NCBI RefSeq assembly: GCF_004217095.1
Contig: NZ_SHKO01000002.1
Coordinates: forward strand, 930,001 to 994,000
Source: Advenella incenata
Lineage (GTDB): Bacteria > Pseudomonadota > Gammaproteobacteria > Burkholderiales > Burkholderiaceae_B
DNA: 64,000 nucleotides
Reading direction: 5' to 3'
This document shows, piece by piece, positions 1 to 7,713 of this stretch (its first letter is position 1; each line of letters opens with the position of its first letter). The notes below the pieces were generated by a model, which saw only the letters and a list, made by a program, of their open reading frames with translations, ran no database searches and had not been told where the DNA came from. Made by a program: the position numbers and the translations under genes.

Positions 1-213
1 CGCTTCGTCATAAGAGGGCGGCGACGCACGAAAGCGCACGATAATATCCGGATTCTCCTTGGTGAAGGCCTGCGCAACTTTCTCATAGAAAGGATTGTGA
101 CCCGGCCATGCGTGCATGGCGTCCAGCGTAATGGTCTCGGCCTGGGCCGCTACTGCGAACGCGCACAGGCTGCTGGCTGACAGCCCTATCAATATCCGAC
201 AAACAGTTTTCAT
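1..213 (-). CDS. ABC transporter sugar-binding protein, N-terminal part (cut by window edge)
   Basis: The first 71 codons of a periplasmic solute-binding protein are present; the rest lies outside the window. The start ATG at 213 follows a GGAG about nine bases upstream. Residues 1 to about 26 form a signal peptide (MKTVCR, then a hydrophobic stretch ending AQA-ET). The mature start (ITLDAMHAWPGHNPFYEKVA) and the following FTKENPD are typical of family 1 carbohydrate-binding proteins of the UgpB/MalE type. It is the last gene of the minus-strand ATPase-permease-permease-binding protein set, so it should capture the substrate for that importer. The substrate cannot be told from this fragment; a sugar, polyol or glycerol phosphate is likely. 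Confidence 0.85.
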   Translation of the reverse strand, partial: MKTVCRILIGLSASSLCAFAVAAQAETITLDAMHAWPGHNPFYEKVAQAFTKENPDIIVRFRASPPSYDEA

Positions 214-267
214 ATCACTCGCACTCCAGAAAAAAACTTCCGACCCGCTGGTCCGAAGCCGGCATCC

Positions 268-1128
268 TTACTTGACGCCTGTATTGGTCACGCCCTGAAT
301 AAAATGGCGTTGAATAAAAAGGTAGAGAATCATCAGCGGCAACGTCACGATCGTTGCAGAGGCCATCAGCGCGCCGAAGTTGGCGCCAATCTCGGGATCG
401 GCAAAGGATGCCAACCCGAGCGGCGGCGTCATCAGTTCTGCGTTGGTGATGACAATCAGCGGCCAGTAAAGATCGTTCCAGTGACTGGTTACGGAAAAGA
501 CCGAGAAGGCGGCAATGGCCGGCTTGCTGGCAGGTACGACGATCTGCCACAGAATGGCCATTTCCGACAGGCCGTCCAGTCGCGCAGCCTGCACGATATC
601 TTCCGGAAATATCTTGAATGATTGTCTGAACAGGAAGATGGCAAACACCGACAGAAAAAAGGGCACCATTAAGGCAAAATAGGTGTTGAGCAGGTCGGTG
701 GCGGCCAGCCCTAGAAAGAGCGGGATCGCCGGCACCTGGATGGGAATGCACAGGCCAAGCAGGACGGCGCCAAACAGGAGCCGATCGCCCCGGAAGCGGT
801 AGCGCGCCAATGCCCAGCCACAAGGTATGGCGGTGGCAAGCTGCACCAGGAGGACACCAGCGCAGACGATCGCGCCATTGAGCATGTAGCGCAGCAAAGG
901 GGCATCGGCCAGGGCCGTGCGGAAATTATCCCAGCCGACAAACTGCTGGGGCAGCCAGCTGAACGAGCCCGAGAACACTTCCTGGGCGGGCCGGAAGGCC
1001 GTTACGATCATCCAGTAAAAGGGGAACAGCATGATCAGCGCCAGCACGAGCAATGTGCCGTGGCGCAGGCAGGACGACAATGTCAGTTGTGATAAGAGGC
1101 GGGCGCCATACCCTGTTTGCGGTGTCAT
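268..1128 (-). CDS. Carbohydrate ABC transporter permease, UgpE/MalG type
   Basis: A 286-residue inner-membrane permease of the binding-protein-dependent (MalG/UgpE) family with about six membrane spans. The cytoplasmic EAA loop that docks on the ATPase is visible near residues 180-207 (EDIVQAARLDGLSE, then a Gly-poor helix ending in VVPASKP). It begins inside the end of the upstream permease gene (stop/start overlap at 1125-1128), so the two permeases are translationally coupled and form a heterodimer. The binding-protein gene starts about 55 bases downstream. The pair fits sugar or glycerol-phosphate uptake; substrate not resolved. Confidence 0.92.
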   Translation of the reverse strand: MTPQTGYGARLLSQLTLSSCLRHGTLLVLALIMLFPFYWMIVTAFRPAQEVFSGSFSWLPQQFVGWDNFRTALADAPLLRYMLNGAIVCAGVLLVQLATAIPCGWALARYRFRGDRLLFGAVLLGLCIPIQVPAIPLFLGLAATDLLNTYFALMVPFFLSVFAIFLFRQSFKIFPEDIVQAARLDGLSEMAILWQIVVPASKPAIAAFSVFSVTSHWNDLYWPLIVITNAELMTPPLGLASFADPEIGANFGALMASATIVTLPLMILYLFIQRHFIQGVTNTGVK

Positions 1129-2054
1129 AGGTAATGAACCTTTTTCTCGGTTAACCGGGTTTGCAGCCAGGACAGAACCAGAATGCAGGCCAGAAACAGC
1201 ACCGTCATGGCCGCCGCACTGCCTGTGCGCAAATACTGGAACCCTTCCAGGTAAATCTGGTACAGGATGACTTCACTGGCTGCTTGCGGGCCGCCCCGGG
1301 TCAGCACGGCAACGGTATCGAAAACCTTGAATGCGGTGATACTGGAGGTCACGATCACAAACAGCATGGTGGGACCCAGCAATGGCAGGGTGACAGTAAA
1401 AAAACGGTCCCACGGGCGATCGGCGCCGTCTACCCGGGCCGCGTCATACAGGTCTTCGGGGATGGCTACCAAACCGGCAATAAACAGCACCATGTTGAAA
1501 CCAGCCAGCTGCCAGATGCCGATAATGGCAAGTGAAATTAATACCAGCCCGGGATCGCCAAAGAATTCCATTTGCGGCAGGCCCAGCGCGTGCAGCAGCT
1601 GGTTGATCGGTCCGATCTGGCCGTGCAGCAGATACTTCCAGACGGTGGCCATGGCAACCAGCGTTGCCGTTACCGGCAGGAAAAACAGGCACTGGTATAT
1701 GCGGCGACCTTTGCCAACGCTTTGCACCAGAACGGCCAGGAACAGGCCACCGATCACTGAACCGGGAACAACCAGCAGGGTATAGACCACGGTATTGCGC
1801 AGCACATGCCAGAATTTGGCATCGCCCAGAACCGACACATAGTTATCGATACCGACAAAGCCCGTGTCCGGCATGCCAAGCTCATAGTTGGTAAAACTGA
1901 GCAGCATCACAATGATGACAGGCAGCAGCATGGTGCTGAGCATGAGAAAGGTGGCGGGCATGGCAAACCACCAGGCCATGCTGTCAGGCCAGCGGCGTTT
2001 TTTTTCGGTGACCCGGTCTGCTTGTTGCGCGGGCAGGGCGTGGCAGTTGGTCAT
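1125..2054 (-). CDS. Carbohydrate ABC transporter permease, UgpA/MalF type
   Basis: Permease of the UgpA/MalF family, 309 residues from the ATG at 2054, which lies three bases after the upstream ATPase stop. A longer reading frame begins at 2093 inside the ATPase gene, but the extra residues have no family counterpart. The first membrane span (MPATFLMLSTMLLPVIIVML) is followed by the conserved SFTNYE. The EAA-type loop is seen as IPEDLYDAARVDGA with a downstream LPLLGP. It should pair with the 268-1128 permease to form the translocation pore. Confidence 0.9.
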   Translation of the reverse strand: MTNCHALPAQQADRVTEKKRRWPDSMAWWFAMPATFLMLSTMLLPVIIVMLLSFTNYELGMPDTGFVGIDNYVSVLGDAKFWHVLRNTVVYTLLVVPGSVIGGLFLAVLVQSVGKGRRIYQCLFFLPVTATLVAMATVWKYLLHGQIGPINQLLHALGLPQMEFFGDPGLVLISLAIIGIWQLAGFNMVLFIAGLVAIPEDLYDAARVDGADRPWDRFFTVTLPLLGPTMLFVIVTSSITAFKVFDTVAVLTRGGPQAASEVILYQIYLEGFQYLRTGSAAAMTVLFLACILVLSWLQTRLTEKKVHYL

Positions 2055-2056
2055 AT

Positions 2057-3256
2057 TCAAGACACACGCTTGTGAATGGGCAGCACCTCGCAACTGGCGT
2101 ACGCGGGTGCGATTCTGCTGCCTTGCGCATCGAACCAGAACGTCTGGGCCAGATTGACTTGCAGGGTCAGCTTGTCTGACCAGTTGCCACGGGTGCGCAG
2201 CCGGTCTATGTCAGCAACCGGCGCTCTTGCCACCAGCGGCTCGCCCGAATGCAGATGCCGGCAAAAAAGCAGGGCATCATGCCCGAGCACTTCCATGCGC
2301 TCGAATGTCGCGGAAAACCGGATTGCATTTGACATATGGCGGCTGGACAGATCGGCAATACTCACGCTCTCGGATCGAAAGCCCATATGGACCACGGCAT
2401 CGGTGACCGCCAATGGCAGGTCAATGGGTTCGCCTGCCAGGCTTGCACCGTGCTGCGCGTCGGCAGTGATTGCCAGCAGGTTCATTTCCGGGCTGCCGAT
2501 AAAACGGGCGACACGAATGTCCTGCGGGTCTTCGTACAGATCCCTGGGCGAGCCGATCTGCACGATAGCGCCGTCCATAACGACAGCGACCCGGCTTGAC
2601 AATGTCATGGCCTCCACCTGGTCATGCGTGACGTAAATGAACGTGGCACCGGTGCGCTGGTGCAGGGCCGCGATTTCAGAACGCATATGTACGCGCAACC
2701 GCGCATCCAGGTTCGATAGCGGCTCATCCATGAGAAAGACGTCGGGTTGTTTTACCATTGCCCTGGCCACAGCCACACGCTGGCGCTGTCCGCCCGATAG
2801 TTGCGACGGCCTCGAATCAAGCAGATTCTCCAGTTGAACCTGGGCGGCCACTGCCGTCACTTCATGGTCAATCTGCTGGCGCAGCTTGCGACTGCCCGGC
2901 CAGAAGCGACCAAGCAGCGGCCATCTGGCCGGCGCCGGCAAACGCTTCATTCTCAAGGGCGTGGCAATGTTCTGCGCAACTGTCATGTGCGGATACAGTG
3001 CGTAACTCTGAAAGACCATCGAAACCGGACGGTCGCGCGCCGGGAACTGGGTAACATCCTGGTCACCAATATAGACGCGTCCCTTCTCGTGGGAGGTCAG
3101 GCCCGCCACAATGCGCAGCAAGGTGGATTTTCCGCAGCCGGAGGGACCGACCAGCGTAAGAAACTCGCCGGCGGCAATATCGAGCGATACCTCGGCAAGC
3201 GTGCGTTTCGTACCGTAGTATTTTTCGACTTTTTCAAGTCTGACTGAAGCGGCCAT
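2057..3256 (-). CDS. Sugar ABC transporter ATP-binding protein, UgpC/MalK type
   Basis: ATPase of 399 residues that powers the neighbouring importer. Walker A is GPSGCGKST (residues 37-45), the ABC signature LSGGQRQR starts at residue 153 and Walker B ends in MDEP (176-179). The C-terminal 150 residues match the regulatory TOBE/MalK-like domain. A short basic, Pro- and Trp-containing insertion sits at about residues 107-124, before the helical subdomain; it is somewhat unusual for the family. First gene of the operon after the RpiR-type regulator, 70 bases away on the same strand, so the regulator probably controls it. Confidence 0.93.
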   Translation of the reverse strand: MAASVRLEKVEKYYGTKRTLAEVSLDIAAGEFLTLVGPSGCGKSTLLRIVAGLTSHEKGRVYIGDQDVTQFPARDRPVSMVFQSYALYPHMTVAQNIATPLRMKRLPAPARWPLLGRFWPGSRKLRQQIDHEVTAVAAQVQLENLLDSRPSQLSGGQRQRVAVARAMVKQPDVFLMDEPLSNLDARLRVHMRSEIAALHQRTGATFIYVTHDQVEAMTLSSRVAVVMDGAIVQIGSPRDLYEDPQDIRVARFIGSPEMNLLAITADAQHGASLAGEPIDLPLAVTDAVVHMGFRSESVSIADLSSRHMSNAIRFSATFERMEVLGHDALLFCRHLHSGEPLVARAPVADIDRLRTRGNWSDKLTLQVNLAQTFWFDAQGSRIAPAYASCEVLPIHKRVS

Positions 3257-3324
3257 GATGACGATACCTGTTGTTCCAAACAGGCGTCATTCTATTGGTT
3301 ATTTATTTCATTATTATTTATTCA

Positions 3325-4155
3325 TTATGGAGTTTTACTCCGTTTGTTGCTTTGGCGCCCTGCATGAGACAGATCCGCAATCGCCATGGCAAGCAATTCC
3401 ACCAGATAAATCTTGCTGATTGCAGGTGAAATATCTCCGCCGATGGTAAGCGGTTCAATCGGCACCGCCAGCAGTACCAGATCTGCGGCCTGGGCAACCG
3501 GGCTGTTGACGCGCCCGGTGATGGCGATGGTTTTTGCGCCGGCCGAGCGGGCGCGCTTGAGAAACTCCACGGTGTCAAGAGTGACGCCGCTTTCGGAAAT
3601 GCCCAGTGCTACACAATGCTTATCCACATCGGTCATCACTTCATGGGCCAGGACTGGATCCTGGAACGCCTGGGCGGGCAAGCCCAGCCGCATGAGCCGG
3701 TAGGACACCAGTTGGCTGACAAGCCCGGAGATCCCGGAACCGAACACGGATATGCGGCGTGCCTTGACCATATGCACGGCAATGGCCAATAACTGCTCGG
3801 CATTCAGGGCGTAGGCGGTTTTCTGCATACTGAGTGTCAGCCGTCTGAGCAGGGCGCTGTAGCGGTCTGCCTCGTTGTCGCTGTCCGTCGCGGCACTGTG
3901 TTCATTGGCTGTGAGCTCGGCCATGAGCGCCAGTTTGAAGTCGCTAAAGCCTTTGAATCCCAGCTGGCGGCACAGGCGCAACACGCTGGCCTGCCCGCTG
4001 TGGGTGTATTCGGCCAGCTCTGCCACCGTTTGGTGAACCACTTTTTCCGGGTTGGCCAGGACGTATTGGCCAACACGTGAAGAAACTTCACTCATCGTGC
4101 CAATGGCGTTGGCCAAATGGACCAGCGGGGCTTTTTGTTCGTTAAGCATGCTCAT
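3325..4155 (-). CDS. MurR/RpiR family transcriptional regulator
   Basis: A 276-residue regulator with an N-terminal RpiR-type helix-turn-helix (residues about 15-85, with the family pattern VAELAEYTHSGQASVLRLCR) and a C-terminal SIS phosphosugar-binding domain (about 120-260; VFGSGISGLV and GISESGVT contact the ligand in this family). The frame is open to 4296, but the family normally begins close to the ATG at 4155 (or 4149). RpiR proteins sense phosphosugars and usually repress or activate adjacent sugar genes; here it directly precedes the ABC importer operon. The ligand is unknown. Confidence 0.9.
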   Translation of the reverse strand: MSMLNEQKAPLVHLANAIGTMSEVSSRVGQYVLANPEKVVHQTVAELAEYTHSGQASVLRLCRQLGFKGFSDFKLALMAELTANEHSAATDSDNEADRYSALLRRLTLSMQKTAYALNAEQLLAIAVHMVKARRISVFGSGISGLVSQLVSYRLMRLGLPAQAFQDPVLAHEVMTDVDKHCVALGISESGVTLDTVEFLKRARSAGAKTIAITGRVNSPVAQAADLVLLAVPIEPLTIGGDISPAISKIYLVELLAMAIADLSHAGRQSNKRSKTP

Positions 4156-4442
4156 AAAACGGGTAACCTGGCTGGAAGAATTCGTCGTGATAGTGAACGG
4201 GATCGTGGCCTGCCCAATCGTGCCGGGCCGGATGTGGCCAATGCGCCGACGCCAATGATCCAGATCATACATGGCCAATGTGATGGGAATGTGCAAGTAT
4301 AGCGCAAGCGGTTCATGAGGCAGATCGTGGTGCGCGCCAGGTCATTTCGTGTGCGCGGCCTGGCCCGCGCGGCTTGCTCCGTAATGAATTCAAACAGGAA
4401 TCTGCGGATTTCCTGTGCCTTGCGCAGGTAATCGGCGTTAAT

Positions 4443-6911
4443 ATGGCGTTTTTAACAGCCATCTTCCTCTTCATGATCTTTCAGTCGCGTTTGCGCGCCA
4501 CAGGTGCCGCCTGGCAGCAGTTCAATTGGGTGCTGGCTTTGCTGGCGCTGGTGCTGGCGTGTTGCTGCGCCAGCCCGGTATGGGCCCAGGATAAGGAAGC
4601 GCCGCCCGATGTGGCGCAAGTGCTCAAGCAGGCGCAGGAGCAGATCGAGCCCATCAAAAAGCAGTTGGAGAAAATTGCCGACGCGCCGTTAAATGACGCC
4701 GCGCTCTCGGGCATGCGGGAGCAAGCCCTCAAGACGCAGTCTGCCGTAGGTGATGTGGCGGCCGCGCTGGCGCCCAAGTTGAAAGATGTACAGGAGCGCC
4801 TGGCCGAATTGGGTCCCACGGACGGAGCCGCGCCCGAAGCGGCCAATATCAGCGAACAACGCGCCGAGCTGGGCAAGGAACGCGGCAAGCTGGATTCGCA
4901 GATCAAACTGGCGCGCCTGATCGGGGTGGAGGCTGAGCAGGCTGCAGAGCAGTTGAGCAAAGAGCGGCGGGTGCGCTTTCAGGCGCAACTGGGCGAGCGC
5001 ACGGCCTCTATCTTATCGGGCACATTCTGGGCTGATCTGACCCGTGAGTGGTCGCGCGATTCGATCCGCACCCAGCCTTTGGCCAATGAGCTGGCCGGGC
5101 TGCTGGAGGCCGTAACGCCTGTCTTATGGCTTGGCGTTGCCGTTATTATTGCGTTGATTATTGCCGTGCGTCTGGCCGCCGAAGAGTTGCTGCTCAAGGC
5201 CATGACCCGTTTTGTCGCACCGGGCCGCCTGCGCCGGTCTTTGTATGCGCTGGTCGTGGTGCTGATGTCTGCTGTGGCCTATGGACTGGTGGCCGAAACG
5301 ATCAGAACCGGCTTGAGCTGGAACCAGAGCCCCACGAGCACGATGACCGAAATCCTGTCGCATATGGTTGTCGTCTCCTGGTTCGGCGGCTTTGTGGCAG
5401 GATTGGGCAAGGCCTTGCTCGCGGCGCATCACGCTTCATGGCGGCTGATTCCCATGCGCGACGACGTGGCGCTGACCTTGCGCTGGTTTCCGATGGTGCT
5501 GGCGACCATCATCAGCCTGGGCTGGTTCATCCAGGGCGTATTTGCGACGGTATACGCCAGCCTTGCGCTGACGGTGGCCTTCAACTGCATTATCTCATTG
5601 ACCACCAGTATTGCCATGGGCGTGACGATGGTGCGCTCGCGCAAACGCTATGCCACAGAAACAGAGGCAGTGCAGCGCAGCAACCAGATGACCATTCCCG
5701 GCTGGCTCAATGCGATCATCAGCCTGGCCGGTCTTGCGCTGATTATCAGCCAGGCCGCGCTGCTGCTGGGGTTTGTCGCCCTGGGTACCGTTATAGTGCA
5801 GCAACTGGTCTGGATTTTACTGGTGCTGCTCTCGGCCTATCTGCTGGCGGTGCTGATCGATGACGCGTGCACCGTGATGCTGATCGCCATCAAGCGGCAG
5901 AACGGGCAGGAAGACGAGGGCGCCTATCCCGCCATTCGCAGCCAGTTGCTGGTGCTGGCTTCGGGCATCGGTCGGCTGCTGGTCGTCTTGCTGGCGCTGG
6001 CGCTTTTAATGGCGCCTTTCGGTGGTGGCCCGACAGAATGGTTGCGCAATTTCTCATTCCTGTATTCCGGCATTTCGCTGGGCGAAGTACAGATTCGTCC
6101 CACGGCCATCCTGATTTCGCTGCTGGTGCTGGTGCTGGGGTTTGCGCTGGTCAAGATCCTGCAGAACTGGCTGACAGACCAGTACTTGCCCACTACGCGA
6201 ATGGATGCCGGCATGCGGGCATCGGCCGGCGCCTTGTTCGGCTATGCGGGCTACGTATTGGCCGGCGCCATGACGCTGTCGGCGCTGGGTATCGGGCTGG
6301 AGCGGGTGGCATGGATTGCCAGTGCGCTGTCGGTCGGTATCGGTTTTGGCTTGCAGGCGATTGTGCAGAACTTCGTTTCGGGCCTGATCTTGCTGGCCGA
6401 GCGGCCGGTCAAGGTGGGCGACTGGGTGTCGCTCAATGGCGCCGAGGGCGATATCCGGCGCATTAATGTGCGGGCAACGGAAATTCAGTTGTGGGATCGC
6501 TCGACAATGATTGTTCCTAATTCAGAATTGATTACCAAAGTGGTGCGCAATGTCACCCACGCCAGCCCCATCGGTCGTGTGCTGATCAAGCTGACACTGC
6601 CGCTGGGCACCGAGCCGGCGCAAGTGCGTGAAATCATTCTGGCAGCGTATCAGGCCAATGAAGACATACTGGATGAACCGAGGCCGGATATTTTGCTCGA
6701 TAGCATAGACGCGGCAGGGCTGGTATTTATTGCCACCGGCTACGTTAACTCGCCGCGCATGGTGGCGCGCGTACGCAGTGCATTGCTGTTTGACATACTG
6801 CAGCACCTGCATGAGGCCGATATTGCCCTGGCGGCGCCGGCCACCATGATGCTCAAGGAAGTGGCGGCGCAGCCACAAAGCAAAACGCATTTTGAGGGCG
6901 GGCCGGATTAG
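4443..6911 (+). CDS. MscS-family mechanosensitive channel with periplasmic DUF3772-like domain
   Basis: A large multi-pass membrane protein of 822 residues from ATG 4443; ATG 4473 would give a neater signal peptide (hydrophobic core ending PVWA-QDKE), and the frame is open to a TTG at 4374. After the signal peptide comes a Gln/Glu/Lys-rich helical periplasmic region (about residues 50-190, DUF3772-like), then about ten membrane spans. The MscS hallmark pore helix and beta domain are at about 616-700 (SVGIGFGLQAIVQNFVSG, then ERPVKVGDWVSL). Such long MscK/YbiO-like channels release solutes on osmotic downshock. It is monocistronic: divergent from the RpiR gene and followed by a hairpin terminator. 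Confidence 0.9.
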   Translation: MAFLTAIFLFMIFQSRLRATGAAWQQFNWVLALLALVLACCCASPVWAQDKEAPPDVAQVLKQAQEQIEPIKKQLEKIADAPLNDAALSGMREQALKTQSAVGDVAAALAPKLKDVQERLAELGPTDGAAPEAANISEQRAELGKERGKLDSQIKLARLIGVEAEQAAEQLSKERRVRFQAQLGERTASILSGTFWADLTREWSRDSIRTQPLANELAGLLEAVTPVLWLGVAVIIALIIAVRLAAEELLLKAMTRFVAPGRLRRSLYALVVVLMSAVAYGLVAETIRTGLSWNQSPTSTMTEILSHMVVVSWFGGFVAGLGKALLAAHHASWRLIPMRDDVALTLRWFPMVLATIISLGWFIQGVFATVYASLALTVAFNCIISLTTSIAMGVTMVRSRKRYATETEAVQRSNQMTIPGWLNAIISLAGLALIISQAALLLGFVALGTVIVQQLVWILLVLLSAYLLAVLIDDACTVMLIAIKRQNGQEDEGAYPAIRSQLLVLASGIGRLLVVLLALALLMAPFGGGPTEWLRNFSFLYSGISLGEVQIRPTAILISLLVLVLGFALVKILQNWLTDQYLPTTRMDAGMRASAGALFGYAGYVLAGAMTLSALGIGLERVAWIASALSVGIGFGLQAIVQNFVSGLILLAERPVKVGDWVSLNGAEGDIRRINVRATEIQLWDRSTMIVPNSELITKVVRNVTHASPIGRVLIKLTLPLGTEPAQVREIILAAYQANEDILDEPRPDILLDSIDAAGLVFIATGYVNSPRMVARVRSALLFDILQHLHEADIALAAPATMMLKEVAAQPQSKTHFEGGPD

Positions 6912-6921
6912 GCGTTCGACT

Positions 6922-6955
6922 ACCGGCAGCCCAGGTCTCGCGGGCTGACCGGTTT
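6922..6955 (+). terminator. Hairpin terminator after the MscS-family gene
   Basis: An inverted repeat pairs ACCGG-CAGCCC (6922-6932) with GGGCTG-(A)-CCGGT (6942-6953), with one bulged A and a short TTT after it. It lies 11 bases after the channel stop and before the convergent MarR gene. The T run is short, so termination may be partial. Confidence 0.55.
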
Positions 6956-6980
6956 GCGTCACTTGCCCAGGAGTAATCCA

Positions 6981-7421
6981 TCAGGCAGGTTCCGACCCGT
7001 TGATCAGCTTGCGCAGTATGGTGATTAATTGCTTGCGCTCTGTCTTGCTCAGATTTTCCATAATTCCCGCCTCGTGTTCTTTGGCTACGCGGCACAAATC
7101 GGCTGCCAGGGCCGTCCCCTTGCGCGTGTTGCGTACCATCGTCTGGCGCCGATCATCCGGCTCCTGTCTTCGTTCGATTAAACCATCCTGTTCCATACGT
7201 ACCAGCGCCTTGCTTAGCGTGGGCTGTTTCATGACGGCGTGGTAAGCCAGATCGGTAACCGATTCTTCGTGATTATTGTGCAGGCACGCGAGCACGCGCC
7301 ACTCTGTAACAGAGAGATCAGTCGTGTACAGGTACGTATAAAAGTCGGTGGAAACGGTATCGCTTGCGCGCCGCAACAAATATGCCAGATAGGTATCAAT
7401 AAAGCGATTGGATTGGCTCAC
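6981..7421 (-). CDS. MarR family regulator of the adjacent aromatic catabolism locus
   Basis: A 146-residue winged-helix protein of the MarR family. The DNA-binding region spans about residues 35-100, with the recognition helix in KQPTLSKALVRMEQDGLI and the wing RRQEPDDRRQ typical of the family. The C-terminal helix forms the dimer. It is divergent from the catabolic operon that starts at 7714, sharing an AT-rich 292-bp intergenic region, the usual arrangement for a MarR repressor released by the pathway substrate. A MarR protein in this position recalls the regulator of the Variovorax iad auxin locus; the ligand here (indole-3-acetate) is inference. Confidence 0.9.
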   Translation of the reverse strand: MSQSNRFIDTYLAYLLRRASDTVSTDFYTYLYTTDLSVTEWRVLACLHNNHEESVTDLAYHAVMKQPTLSKALVRMEQDGLIERRQEPDDRRQTMVRNTRKGTALAADLCRVAKEHEAGIMENLSKTERKQLITILRKLINGSEPA

Positions 7422-7583
7422 GTCTGTTCTGCTCCGGAAGTAGATACTGCATGCACAAAATTAAGCATGTTTTGCTACGGTGCGCCATTTTAGTGCTTTG
7501 CACGAAAAATATATTTTCTTCCTCAAATACTAGTAGTACTGAGTGACTTGCCCTACTGCGTCCCTTTATTATGATCTCAATAC

Positions 7584-7595
7584 ATGAATTTTCAT
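7584..7595. promoter_or_regulatory. Candidate MarR operator (ATGAA-TT-TTCAT)
   Basis: A perfect 5-bp inverted repeat with a 2-bp spacer lies ten bases upstream of the candidate -35 box of the catabolic operon, in the region shared with the divergent marR gene. A related repeat, ATGACA-GA-TGTCAT, lies upstream of the Rieske alpha gene. Size and position suit a MarR dimer; the assignment rests on symmetry alone. Confidence 0.35.
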
Positions 7596-7604
7596 ATAAA
7601 TTTA

Positions 7605-7633
7605 TTGACGCACTTTTATTTTAAACTTAAACT
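7605..7633 (+). promoter_or_regulatory. Candidate sigma-70 promoter of the catabolic operon
   Basis: TTGACG (7605-7610), a 17-base spacer and TAAACT (7628-7633) approximate the -35 and -10 consensus. They sit about 80 bases before the first gene start (7714), in an AT-rich stretch that contrasts with the surrounding coding DNA. The start at 7714 has the ribosome site AAAGGAG. Confidence 0.45.
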
Positions 7634-7713
7634 AAATTAAACCCTATGCAATCGCTATTGTGATTGTTGGGATCCACGGTCACCTGTCCCCGCCCAGGGA
7701 AAGGAGCAAATGA

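Noticed and set aside
3329-3341. GGAGT-TTT-ACTCC hairpin near the RpiR gene end
   Set aside because: It falls in the last codons of the regulator gene and is not followed by a T run in the direction of transcription.
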